Below, in pieces: positions 9,061 to 16,400 of a DNA stretch of 33,503 bases. The stretch comes from HGM04593 sp045634085 (lineage in GTDB: Bacteria > Bacteroidota > Bacteroidia > Bacteroidales > Bacteroidaceae), in NCBI GenBank assembly GCA_045634085.1, contig JAZQZM010000034.1, positions 1 to 33,503 of the forward strand, read 5' to 3'. The notes beneath the pieces were generated by a model. The model was not told the DNA's origin, searched no databases, and worked only from the letters and a program-made list of their open reading frames with translations. The first letter of the stretch is position 1; the number at the start of each line of letters is the position of its first letter. The position numbers were made by a program, and so were the translations under genes.

Positions 9061-10764
9061 TCAGTCAATATAATCCTGCATACCGAAATCGTGGCCGAAA
9101 GGACGCTTTACCATTTCGGGAGGAGTCACGAGTTCACGTTCAGGTTCAAGGACACGATGCATCGTCTCGGCCAAGTCCTTTATTACAGACAGATAACGGT
9201 TGTCGAACATCCACACAAAACACTCCACACGCAATGTAAAGACATTGTCGGCAGTTATGTGATGGCCAACATTATCCTTACCTATCGCATACCACTCATT
9301 CTTGTCACTTTTGTAATTGTACTTCCCAGTGAGTATCTCATCCAAAGCATTATACATTGCATCGAACAATGCATAATCCTTTACAAGACTCTTTGGGTCA
9401 TTGTAACTGTTATCGTGCTTGGTACTGTTATAGCAGAAATGGAACTGCGTAGGACGGCTCTTCAGACCAATGGCACCAAGTATCGGGACAACCCAGCTGC
9501 CCGGACGTGCCGAAAGACGCGAAATATCATCAAGGAACAGTTGCAGGTTCTGACATGTCGTATTAGGCGGAATATTATAATACGATGTAGGATTGTCCAA
9601 ATCGGTTTCAATCTCCTTTGCAACATAGTTGAACCCACCCAATTTGGCAATATGGTATGCGAGCCAACTTGTAGCAGGTTCACTCACACCCGATGTACTG
9701 ACAATGGTCACCTTCGAACCGCGGTCAATGCAACAGCCGTAAGGAGTATTCTTCGTGTAATTTATAAGTACGAGCTTACTTTCGGGATGATCGGCAGCAT
9801 TCATTGCATTGACCATATCATACAAATGCAGGCAGTCCGACTCGCAGACAGCCTCAAGAATATCCTCGTACGGAATAAACTTACGTGTAATCACGGTATT
9901 TACCTCCTTGTAACGCGGTACAACAAACAGGTTGGTATGTTGCTGGTCCCTCTCAAACTTGAAAGAGTGTACAATACTTTTTGTATTCCTCGCAATCTTT
10001 TCCTTATGTTTCTCGTCCTCCATAGCCTCGGAGAATCCGGCACCGACAAGACCGGCAGGAACGGCAAAAAGCGCAATTCCAAGAATACCGATAGCGCAGG
10101 CAATCAATTTACCCACAAATGTGATTGGAGGAGTATCGGCAAACCCACCCGGGTCACCAATGTACTGCGCGAATGCCCACACTACCGACTTGAAACCATT
10201 GTCATACACATCGGGCTGCGCATTGTGCTCATAGAAGAAGAGCACGAACGAGAGCATCAATGTAACAATCACAAGGAACTGAAGTGACACCCACATCTCC
10301 TCAGCCTTTGAAGATATCGCCTTCTGCAGCAGACGGAACGAGTGCATGTAGCGGAAAACACGTATCAGACGGACCACACGTAACGCCTTGAGCACCGAAT
10401 AGGGCAACGGTAAGAACAACGAAACATAGAAGGTGTAAGTTGACAGAATATCTATCAGTCCATAGAATGTGAAGCAATACCTCACCCTACCCCATAAACC
10501 TTTGTACTTCTCATCCAGAGCATCTGCAGCCCAAATACGTAAAGTTACCTCAATGGTGAACGCAATCACCGTAACAAGGTCAATAACCGAAAGCACCCTC
10601 TCACATACCGGACCCACTTCGAACGTAGAGATGAAGACCGATAGCGTGCTTATAATAATAAGAGCTATAATTACATAATCGGGATAGTTCTCCCACTGCT
10701 TTGTGCGCAAATCATTGTCAAAAACACGTGCAAGCTGTTTCTTGAATTTTTCAATCTTTGTCAT
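9061..10764 (-). CDS. Voltage-sensor ion channel with large C-terminal cytoplasmic domain
   Basis: A 567-aa inner-membrane protein of the voltage-gated ion channel superfamily. Predicted S1 to S4 lie at about 28-46, 58-78, 100-120 and 124-144. S4 carries regularly spaced Arg residues (ALRVVRLIRVFRYMHSFR). S5 is at about 158-178 and S6 at 216-245, with the sequence FAVPAGLVGAGF typical of bacterial K+ channels. The pore loop is odd: where K+ channels have TVGYGD this one has YIGDPGGFAD (201-210), so potassium selectivity is uncertain. The remaining 320 residues are cytoplasmic and unrecognised. They include a Cys-rich stretch and a conserved-looking RPGSWVVPILGAIG. The start overlaps the pcp stop by 4 bp, and the peptidase gene follows after 2 nt, so the three genes are surely co-transcribed. 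Confidence 0.82.
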   Translation of the reverse strand: MTKIEKFKKQLARVFDNDLRTKQWENYPDYVIIALIIISTLSVFISTFEVGPVCERVLSVIDLVTVIAFTIEVTLRIWAADALDEKYKGLWGRVRYCFTFYGLIDILSTYTFYVSLFLPLPYSVLKALRVVRLIRVFRYMHSFRLLQKAISSKAEEMWVSLQFLVIVTLMLSFVLFFYEHNAQPDVYDNGFKSVVWAFAQYIGDPGGFADTPPITFVGKLIACAIGILGIALFAVPAGLVGAGFSEAMEDEKHKEKIARNTKSIVHSFKFERDQQHTNLFVVPRYKEVNTVITRKFIPYEDILEAVCESDCLHLYDMVNAMNAADHPESKLVLINYTKNTPYGCCIDRGSKVTIVSTSGVSEPATSWLAYHIAKLGGFNYVAKEIETDLDNPTSYYNIPPNTTCQNLQLFLDDISRLSARPGSWVVPILGAIGLKSRPTQFHFCYNSTKHDNSYNDPKSLVKDYALFDAMYNALDEILTGKYNYKSDKNEWYAIGKDNVGHHITADNVFTLRVECFVWMFDNRYLSVIKDLAETMHRVLEPERELVTPPEMVKRPFGHDFGMQDYID

Positions 10765-11360
10765 TGTTCTATTTTGTGTATAATTGTTTTTATAGCCTTC
10801 ACCATGTCATCAAGTGGCATAGCTGATTTTCCCTCCGTTGCCGACTGCCCTTCATAGAACGGCACGTGGACAAACAGCGCCTTCATTCCCGGAGCCCCCT
10901 TACAGATAGTCAATGCCTCGTAATAGAGCCGGTTGCACACATAAAGGCCCGCACTGTTTGAAACCTTTGCAGCAATGCCCGAATCCTCAAGAATAGTACG
11001 CAGTTCCTTTATGTCCACATTTGTAAACAGGGCTGCATCACCACCCGTACAGATAGGTTCCTCTTCGGGAATATATCCGTCATTGTCGGACGAAACTGAA
11101 TCCATCATGTTTATCGCAATACGTTCCAGTTTTATGTAATCAATACCAGCCGACTGTCCAAGCATTGCAACAGCATCGGGGCGGTACTCATCTACAGCCC
11201 TGCGCAATGCTGCGCCCACACGTGCAAAGCTCACAGGCAAACAACATGCCATGACCTCGGCATTATTTACGCCGCAGGCGGCAACCTTTTCGGCTACCGC
11301 CCACGATGAGTTTTCTTTATAATTACCAAACGGTTCAAAACCGGTCAATAGAACACGCAT
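10761..11360 (-). CDS. pcp: Pyrrolidone-carboxyl peptidase (family C15)
   Basis: Cytoplasmic cysteine peptidase that removes N-terminal pyroglutamate from peptides. The 199-aa length is normal. The start LLTGFEPFG is the family signature, and the catalytic triad is visible as Glu79 (KLERIAIN), Cys142 (AGLYVCNRLYY) and His165 (LFVHVPF). It is the first gene of a three-gene operon with an ion channel and a second peptidase. Confidence 0.94.
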   Translation of the reverse strand: MRVLLTGFEPFGNYKENSSWAVAEKVAACGVNNAEVMACCLPVSFARVGAALRRAVDEYRPDAVAMLGQSAGIDYIKLERIAINMMDSVSSDNDGYIPEEEPICTGGDAALFTNVDIKELRTILEDSGIAAKVSNSAGLYVCNRLYYEALTICKGAPGMKALFVHVPFYEGQSATEGKSAMPLDDMVKAIKTIIHKIEQ

Positions 11361-11453
11361 TGCACAATCTATTTTAACGGAAGTTTAATATCCATTTATG
11401 CAAAATTATAAAAAATTCACAGCCAACACACATTTTTGTCACTTAATAAACAG

Positions 11454-11470
11454 CTATTCTCACAGAATAG
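11454..11470 (-). terminator. Small hairpin after the 178-aa gene
   Basis: A 7-bp perfect stem with a 3-nt loop begins 4 nt past the stop codon on the minus strand. No good T run follows, so it is a weak terminator candidate. Confidence 0.35.
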
Positions 11471-11473
11471 ACA

Positions 11474-12010
11474 TTATTTCCACTCACCCTTCTTGCAACC
11501 GTTCTTTTCACATTCAGCATTGAATGCGGCAAGAGTCTTCTCATCATTACTGCCCGATGTGTAGTATCTGTGACCATCACCTTCGGTAAAGCAAACCTGG
11601 CAATACAATCCGAATACTGTATCAAATTCCTTTTCCAAAGACTTGATTTTCTTGTTGCCGGAGATTGAGATATCACCACCGGAATCGGCACGGCGAACCG
11701 ATGCAAGGGTCTTTGCACCATCAATAGGAGTAATTCTTTCACCTTTCGCAACCTGTTGACGCGCATAACTGTAATATATTCCCAAACGCAAATAAGGGAA
11801 TTTCTTATTAAACTCCTTGCGCAGAGTATCTATTTTCTTGTTGCCTGTTACTGAAATCTCTGTAGACTTTACAGCTGGTTTTGCTGTTGTCGTTGTCTTC
11901 TTTGCAGCAGGTTTTGCACTTGTCGTTGTCTTCTTTGCTGCAGGCTTCGCTGTCGTTGTCTTCTTTGCTGCAGGTTTAGCAGCTGTTGTCTTCTTTGCTG
12001 TTGTTGCCAT
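11474..12010 (-). CDS. Histone-H1-like tail fused to a duplicated small domain (178 aa)
   Basis: I do not recognise a named family. Residues 1-48 are tandem repeats of a Lys/Ala/Pro/Thr unit (AKPAAKKTTT-like), resembling the tails of bacterial histone-H1-like proteins, so nucleic-acid binding is plausible. Residues 51-178 hold two copies of a domain of about 50 aa. Each starts with hydrophobic-S-x-x-GNKKI, continues with a helix-like L-x-K-E-F, then a beta-like segment (LRLGIYY; LYCQVCF), and ends with K-TLA. The same two-copy arrangement forms the 180-aa neighbour (12267-12809) and the whole 104-aa protein at 15393-15707. Four Cys occur in the second half. The 5' leader resembles those of the 180-aa and WG genes. 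Confidence 0.75.
   Translation of the reverse strand: MATTAKKTTAAKPAAKKTTTAKPAAKKTTTSAKPAAKKTTTTAKPAVKSTEISVTGNKKIDTLRKEFNKKFPYLRLGIYYSYARQQVAKGERITPIDGAKTLASVRRADSGGDISISGNKKIKSLEKEFDTVFGLYCQVCFTEGDGHRYYTSGSNDEKTLAAFNAECEKNGCKKGEWK
11867..12010 (-). repeat. Repetitive DNA encoding the AKPAAKKT tail (178-aa protein)
   Basis: About four imperfect copies of a 30-36 nt unit encode the basic tail. Related repeats occur at 12660-12809, 13400-13460 and 13925-13973. Such tracts are open to slippage and recombination between neighbouring genes. Confidence 0.75.
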
Positions 12011-12266
12011 AATTCTGTATCTGTGTTAGTTATATTTATTGAAGTAAAACACTGCTGTCCCATTAAAATCATCCACCGCCTATGTAAATCGTTGATAAAT
12101 AATTGCTTATAACAAGATTTAGAGTAAACAGATTTGAAATTTTAATTTTTAAATACTATTTTCAAGAGCATATATCACTATTTAGTATCAATAAGTTACA
12201 ACGCTGAATATTTCTAAAATATCTCGAATAAAATTTTTATGGAACACTAATGGAAGTAAAAATAAA

Positions 12267-12809
12267 TTATTTCCATGCACCTTTTATACACCCACGTTTT
12301 TCACACAAGGCATTATATGACGCAAGCGTATATTCAAGACTACTGCCATAAACAGGATAACTACAATCAACTGTTTCACGATAACACACTTTCACAAAAA
12401 GGCCCAACAAGTCCTCAAACTCTTTTTCAAGAGTTTTAATCTTCTTATTGCCAGCAATTGATACATCGCCTTTCGAATCAACCCAACGAACATCAGCAAT
12501 GGTTTTATAATTCTGAACCTCATAACATATTCCTAGACGGTCAAAATCTTTTTTTGCAGCAGGATAACATATTCGTATTGACAAATAAGGGAACTTTTGG
12601 TTAAACTCTTTTTTTAATGTTTCAATTTTCTTATTACCTGTTACAGAAATGTCAGTACTCTTTGCCGCTGGTTTTGCTGCAGGCTTGGCAGCTGTCGTTG
12701 TCTTCTTTGCTGCAGGTTTAGCAACTGTTGTCTTCTTTGCTGCAGGCTTCGCTGTCGTTGTCTTCTTTGCAGCGGGCTTTGCTGCCGGTTTCTTTGCAGT
12801 TGTTGCCAT
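12267..12809 (-). CDS. Histone-H1-like tail fused to a duplicated small domain (180 aa)
   Basis: Paralogue of the preceding 178-aa protein and in the same orientation. Residues 1-50 are the Lys/Ala/Pro-rich tail. The two domain copies start at residues 54 (ISVTGNKKIETLKKEFNQKF) and 116 (VSIAGNKKIKTLEKEFEDLL) and end in KTIADVR and YTLASYN. Both paralogues end in a similar motif (C-x-K-x-G-C-x-K-G-x-W-K). Lower GC and more variable codons than the 178-aa gene suggest that the pair has drifted for some time. Function is unknown; a nucleic-acid or chromatin-related role is an inference from the tail only. Confidence 0.75.
   Translation of the reverse strand: MATTAKKPAAKPAAKKTTTAKPAAKKTTVAKPAAKKTTTAAKPAAKPAAKSTDISVTGNKKIETLKKEFNQKFPYLSIRICYPAAKKDFDRLGICYEVQNYKTIADVRWVDSKGDVSIAGNKKIKTLEKEFEDLLGLFVKVCYRETVDCSYPVYGSSLEYTLASYNALCEKRGCIKGAWK
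12660..12809 (-). repeat. Repetitive DNA encoding the AKPAAKKT tail (180-aa protein)
   Basis: Imperfect tandem units matching those of the 178-aa gene. Blocks of over 20 nt appear identical between the two genes. Confidence 0.7.
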
Positions 12810-12940
12810 TGTATTAGATATTTAGTTAGTTATAAATACGAGAATTATCTTTAGCCTTGTGAGTATTACATAGAGAACTGTCGCTTTGGCGTGAGAACTG
12901 ATTCAAAATGCTTTGCGATACGTTTTCTTATGTATCATTT
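12806..12940 (-). repeat. Leader repeat, copy 1 (upstream of the 180-aa gene)
   Basis: About 135 bp covering the start codon, the leader and sequence up to the stop of the next gene. It matches 13971-14108 closely. The best part, 12868-12937, differs at only a few positions from 14038-14108. It may carry shared promoter or regulatory signals; I see no full -33/-7 pair in it. Confidence 0.75.
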
Positions 12941-12941
12941 T

Positions 12942-13973
12942 TCATTTCACCGCCTTACCTTTCTTGTCTACATAAATCTCCTTACCGCCAAGTTTAACCT
13001 TAGCCTTGTCACCCTTGAAGTTTTCAACCTCATCATACTTCAAAGGGACAGCAACTTTGCCACTCTTGTCAATGAATCCCCATTTTTTGCCATCAAAGAC
13101 TGCGGCCATGCCATCTTTGAAAGCCCGACTGCTTTTGTAAACAGGCTTTACAATTTCCTTACCCTTGTCATTTACAAAACCTACACCTTTACCATAATCC
13201 CAGGTTGTCATTGCACCCTCGGTAAAATGAGTTTCTATACCATCAAAACGGGGAGAAATCAAGACTTTGCCATTCTTGTCAACAAAGCCCCATTTCTTAT
13301 CCAATTTCACGACATACAAATCGCCCTCTTTTTCAACTATGTCATATGTCTTTTTCAATGCAGACAACACATCCTTGGGAGGTGTGGCGGGTTTAGCTGT
13401 TGTCGCCTTCTTTGCAGCAGGCTTAGCTGTAGTCACCGCCTTTACAGCAGGAGATTTTGGCGTTGTCTTTTTGGTATCATCTACAACTTTCCCCTTCTTG
13501 TCTACATAAATCTCCTTGCTGCCAAGTTTAACCTTAGCCTTGTCACCCTTGAAGTTTTCAACCTCATCATACTTCAAAGGGACAGCAACTTTGCCACTCT
13601 TGTCAATGAATCCCCATTTTTTGCCATCAAAGACTGCGGCCATGCCATCCTTGAAAGCCCTACTGCTTTTGTAAACAGGCTTTGCAATTTCCTTACCCTT
13701 GTCATTTACAAAACCAACACCTTTACCATAATCCCAGGTTGTCATTGCACCCTCGGTAAAATGAGTTTCTATACCATCAAAACGGGGAGAAATCAGGACT
13801 TTGCCATTCTTGTCAACAAAGCCTCATTTCTTATCTAATTTCACAACATACAAATCGCCCTCTTTTTCAACTATATCATATATCTTTTTCAATGCAGACA
13901 ACACATCCTTGGGGGGTGTGGCGGGTTTAGCTGTCGTGGTCTTCTTTGCAGCAGTTTTTGCTGTTGTTGCCAT
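12942..13973 (-). pseudogene. WG-repeat protein with basic tail, interrupted by an in-frame TGA
   Basis: Read through, this is a 343-codon frame with no frameshift. It begins with a short basic tail (MATTAKTAAKKTTTAKP) that resembles the two neighbours. It then has two near-identical units of 178 codons, each holding several WG-type beta modules (KWGFVDKNGK, GVGFVNDKGK, KWGFIDKSGK). The second unit is preceded by another basic tail, so the gene arose by a 534-bp tandem duplication. In the first unit the Trp of the first WG motif is TGA (13824-13826), where the second unit has TGG, so only 49 residues are made from the true start. An internal ATG at 13743-13745 opens a 267-aa product. The gene's own final stop, and those of clpB and udk, are also TGA, which argues against recoding. 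WG repeats usually act in protein binding at the cell surface or in signalling. Confidence 0.82.
12961..13970 (-). repeat. 534-bp tandem duplication inside the WG gene
   Basis: The sequence from 12961 to about 13425 recurs at an offset of exactly 534 bp (13495 to about 13955) with roughly a dozen mismatches. One of these mismatches creates the premature stop in the 5' copy. Confidence 0.88.
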
Positions 13974-14108
13974 AGTATTAGATATTTGGTTAGTTATAAA
14001 TACTTTTTATCTTTAGCCATGCGCAGATTATCACATAAAGAGCTGTCGCTTTGGCGTGAGAACTGATTCAAAGTGTTTTGCGATACGTTTTTCTGATGTA
14101 TCATTTTC
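13971..14108 (-). repeat. Leader repeat, copy 2 (upstream of the WG gene)
   Basis: Partner of 12806-12940. It runs from the WG start codon to just beyond the stop of the 53-aa gene. The shared leader indicates that these genes spread by local duplication together with their control region. Confidence 0.75.
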
Positions 14109-14262
14109 TCTTGCCGAACACAGCCGTCAATACGGCATCGCCAATCTTACGTTCAAGTCCCAATCGCGTTGTGGGCAAACCTGTTTTCTTGGCAATCTTT
14201 GTCTTCAGTTTGGTTATTCCCAATGCTCTCTTCATCGAGAATGAAACTCCCGGAATTTTCAT
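14101..14262 (-). CDS. Small basic protein, 53 aa
   Basis: This short frame starts MKIPGVSFSMKRALG and ends FGKRK, followed by TGA. It is rich in Lys and Arg (about a quarter of residues) and has no membrane segment or Cys. It lies 11 nt after the 80-aa gene, in the same orientation, which suggests co-transcription. The sequence has the look of a conserved small protein (Pro-Gly-Val-Ser-Phe start, T-G-L-P-T-T-R-x-G-L-E-R-K core), but I cannot name a family. A nucleic-acid-binding role is only a guess from charge. Confidence 0.6.
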   Translation of the reverse strand: MKIPGVSFSMKRALGITKLKTKIAKKTGLPTTRLGLERKIGDAVLTAVFGKRK

Positions 14263-14273
14263 ATTGCAATCAT

Positions 14274-14516
14274 TTATCTACAACGCTTCAAGCTATCCTT
14301 GGCACTCTCAATCTGGCGTTTGAGGTACTCAATCTGACGGTCATGCCTTGCAGCCGCGTCAATCTTGCTTTTACGGTAACTTGCCTTGCTCGATGGCGAA
14401 GTTGCCCCTTTTATCCAGCGGGCATAATTCTCGTTATCACGTTTCTTGGCCTCTTTCTCTTTTGCCATTGACGCACGCAGGTCAATGATTTTCTTTCTGT
14501 AATATTCTTTACTCAT
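14274..14516 (-). CDS. Small basic coiled-coil protein, 80 aa
   Basis: Starts MSKEYYRKKIIDLRASMAKE and is almost all helix-forming, highly charged residues. There are two probable coiled-coil segments (about 5-32 and 55-78) around a central WIKGATSPSSKASY linker. No signal peptide or membrane segment is seen. It sits between the ion channel (27 nt downstream of its stop) and the 53-aa gene, so these three probably form one transcript. Function is unknown. Confidence 0.7.
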   Translation of the reverse strand: MSKEYYRKKIIDLRASMAKEKEAKKRDNENYARWIKGATSPSSKASYRKSKIDAAARHDRQIEYLKRQIESAKDSLKRCR

Positions 14517-14542
14517 AACTACTATGGTATTAAATGTACCTG

Positions 14543-15334
14543 TTACTGTTTTTTTGCCAACTGTTCTTTAATCTCATCAAGGGTCGCTTCAATCGAGTCG
14601 AGTTTCTCTCGTATGTCATCTTCATTATCGGCTACCATGGCATCAACGAAAACCGAGTTGAGAAGCGACATACCTATGATACAACCTAAAATCAACAGCA
14701 AACTGAAATAAAGTTTGACAACATACGCCCATGTCTCACCAACTTCTACAGCGACTGTGTCTGGAATCTCGTTCCATCCTTCACCTGTAAATATTCGGAA
14801 TGTAGAGTATATTGCTTCTAATGGTGTAGAAAAATATTCCGGTGCGACATCCTTAAATAGAGCACAGCCAATCATGGCAAATATTATTATCATTATTAGC
14901 ATACCGACAAATACAGCATATGAGTGCTTCAAAGCCTGCATAAAGCTATTTATCAGTTTGGTAAATCCTGGGAACACATGAACCAACCTAAAGAATCTGA
15001 AGACTCGCAACACTCTCAATATCAAGAGGAACGAGAGATTCATAGCAAGATTAGGGATTAGCAGCGCCAGCAACGACGGAATTGAAAGAATCACCAATAT
15101 ACCGTCTAATCTATTCCACGCACTACCCCAATATTTTTTGAAACCATAGACCTGATGCTTCACAATCATCTCAATAAAGAAGATTACAGTGCAACAAATA
15201 TCCACAGTATTGATTATGTTGTTCTGTATGCCACTCTCTTGCAGAAACAGCATGAGTGCATTGACAACAATAATACACAGTATCAGACTCTCATTCAAAA
15301 AGAGTCCTTTAATTTTCTTTATAATATTCATCAT
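14543..15334 (-). CDS. One-repeat voltage-gated cation channel (NaChBac-like)
   Basis: A 263-aa inner-membrane protein with six predicted helices: S1 15-32, S2 42-60, S3 76-93, S4 100-119 with Arg at 107, 110, 113 and 116, S5 137-160 and S6 205-233. The pore carries TGEGW (183-187) at the place of the selectivity filter. Tetrameric bacterial Na+ channels usually have TLESW there, and Cav channel repeats have T-x-E-x-W with Gly at one or both x positions. Residues 238-263 (DDIREKLDSIEATLDEIKEQL) form the C-terminal coiled coil usual for tetramer assembly. Met1 or Met2 could be the start. The gene follows a terminator hairpin (15348-15373), so it may have its own promoter. Its place between kinase-locus genes suggests a role in sensing or changing membrane potential. 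Confidence 0.88.
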   Translation of the reverse strand: MMNIIKKIKGLFLNESLILCIIVVNALMLFLQESGIQNNIINTVDICCTVIFFIEMIVKHQVYGFKKYWGSAWNRLDGILVILSIPSLLALLIPNLAMNLSFLLILRVLRVFRFFRLVHVFPGFTKLINSFMQALKHSYAVFVGMLIMIIIFAMIGCALFKDVAPEYFSTPLEAIYSTFRIFTGEGWNEIPDTVAVEVGETWAYVVKLYFSLLLILGCIIGMSLLNSVFVDAMVADNEDDIREKLDSIEATLDEIKEQLAKKQ

Positions 15335-15347
15335 TTAAAATTCGTGA

Positions 15348-15373
15348 TATATGGGGCAACCAAGCCCCATATA
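15348..15373 (-). terminator. Terminator after the 104-aa gene
   Basis: A perfect 10-bp stem (15348-15357 with 15364-15373) and a 6-nt loop begin 20 nt past the 104-aa stop on the minus strand. They separate this gene from the channel gene. Confidence 0.65.
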
Positions 15374-15392
15374 CCTAAAATGCAGCATCAAT

Positions 15393-15707
15393 TTACTTAC
15401 CAGCAGCAACGAGAGTGATATCGTTGTCAGCGAGCTTGCTGTCGTCAGCGTTAGCTACCTGAACACCGATACCATAGAGCTCAGCAATCTTCTTCTCGAA
15501 GTTACCAACCTTGAGGTTACCACCTACTGTGAGCTCGCCACCCTTCTTACCCTCAGCACGGATAGAAGCAAGTGTAGCGTTCTCATCAGCAAAAGCACCC
15601 TTGCAGCTCTCACTCTTGTAAACGCGCAATGATGCGCCAAAACACTTCTTGAAGTTCTCCTTCAAAGACTTAACCTTCATGCGGCCGTCCAATTTAAATT
15701 CTGCCAT
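15393..15707 (-). CDS. Two-copy small-domain protein, 104 aa
   Basis: This protein consists only of the duplicated domain found in the tailed 178- and 180-aa proteins. Copy A is residues 3-50 (FKLDGRMKVKSLKENFKKCF, then LRVY, ending DENATLASIR). Copy B is 58-103 (LTVGGNLKVGNFEKKIAELY, then VQVA, ending DNDITLVAAG). The shared frame is hydrophobic-x-G-x-x-KV, an amphipathic helix, a short strand, then a D-x-TL-x motif. Codons are strongly biased (GCT, GGT, AAG, AAC, CTC, GTT) like fba and the ribosomal genes, so it is probably abundant. No signal peptide is seen, so it is likely cytosolic. It has its own terminator. I know no function for it. Confidence 0.8.
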   Translation of the reverse strand: MAEFKLDGRMKVKSLKENFKKCFGASLRVYKSESCKGAFADENATLASIRAEGKKGGELTVGGNLKVGNFEKKIAELYGIGVQVANADDSKLADNDITLVAAGK

Positions 15708-15764
15708 AGTTATAAATTTTTAAATGGTTAATAAATATATTGTCTCGTTTCATTAAAATATCAG

Positions 15765-15796
15765 TATTCCAGGAACAGAACTCCATTCCTGGAATA
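15765..15796 (-). terminator. Terminator after the TerB-like gene
   Basis: A perfect 10-bp stem (15765-15774 with 15787-15796) with a 12-nt loop starts 9 nt beyond the TerB-like stop codon. Confidence 0.65.
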
Positions 15797-15805
15797 TAAG
15801 AATCA

Positions 15806-16216
15806 TTAAAGTTCTACCTCGAGTTCAGGTTCATCCTTTACAAGGTCGGCAAGCATAAGCACCACACGTGATTCGTTGATACCGAGTGCCGAGCCAATTG
15901 ACAGCACATTCTCAACTTCTTCCTCGCCAAGAACACCATCAACAATCACAACCTGCAAAACTGCCTGGAGCAACATTTCAGCCTCTTCCTCATCAACCTC
16001 GGCCGAATGCTCAAGGATGTAGGCATTGACCTCCTCCTCGTTCATCGGTTCAACAGTTGCTAGTTCTGCCTCCACAGCCGCCGAAAATTCCTCGGCATTC
16101 AGTTCAAAAGCATCGGAAATTTCCTGTACCACTATTTTCTCTGCCGCATCATATTCTCCATCGGCCCAGATTGATGTTGCCACCAATGCTGCTATATGTT
16201 TAATTTCTGTATGCAT
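15806..16216 (-). CDS. TerB-like acidic protein
   Basis: A 136-aa, very acidic, all-helical protein. The N-terminal segment ATSIWADGEYDAAEKIVV and the later VVIVDGVLGEEEVENV show the paired D-G-x-x-x-x-E pattern of the TerB (tellurite resistance B/DjlA N-domain) fold, in which such acidic sites may bind metal. Glu and Asp make up close to a third of the chain. TerB proteins are known from stress-response gene sets with kinases, metal sensors and membrane proteins, which fits the kinase and OmpA-domain neighbours. It is followed by its own terminator and preceded, 11 nt away, by the 49-aa basic protein gene. Confidence 0.72.
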   Translation of the reverse strand: MHTEIKHIAALVATSIWADGEYDAAEKIVVQEISDAFELNAEEFSAAVEAELATVEPMNEEEVNAYILEHSAEVDEEEAEMLLQAVLQVVIVDGVLGEEEVENVLSIGSALGINESRVVLMLADLVKDEPELEVEL

Positions 16217-16227
16217 ATTCTTACTGT

Positions 16228-16377
16228 TTATTTAAACAATCTTAAGATTCTGTTCTTGAGGCTATTCTTCTCGGCGCGAGCCTTTGCCATGCGTTCAGCA
16301 ATAGCCTTACCCTCTTTTGTACGCTTGTCAACTTTACCATCCTTGGTCTTCTTGACTGTTGTTTTCTTTACTGCCAT
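16228..16377 (-). CDS. Small basic protein, 49 aa
   Basis: This short frame starts MAVKKTTVKKTKDGKVDKRT and ends RILRLFK, followed by TAA. About 40% of residues are Lys or Arg. Its start resembles the basic tails of the 178-aa, 180-aa and WG genes. It lies 23 nt after the OmpA-domain gene and 11 nt before the TerB-like gene on the same strand, so the three probably share a transcript. It could partner the very acidic TerB-like protein by charge; that is inference. Confidence 0.6.
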   Translation of the reverse strand: MAVKKTTVKKTKDGKVDKRTKEGKAIAERMAKARAEKNSLKNRILRLFK

Positions 16378-16400
16378 AATATTCTGATTTAAAAAAAATA

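Noticed and set aside
9091..10287. Long plus-strand frame (398 codons) opposite the ion channel gene
   Set aside because: It has no promoter, no recognisable domain and a Cys/His/Thr/Arg-rich composition typical of an antisense shadow. The minus-strand channel has clear membrane helices and S4.
13824..13826. Reading TGA as Trp or as a recoded codon in the WG gene
   Set aside because: TGA ends clpB, udk, the DUF5063 gene and the WG gene itself, so it is a normal stop. No recoding structure was seen next to it.
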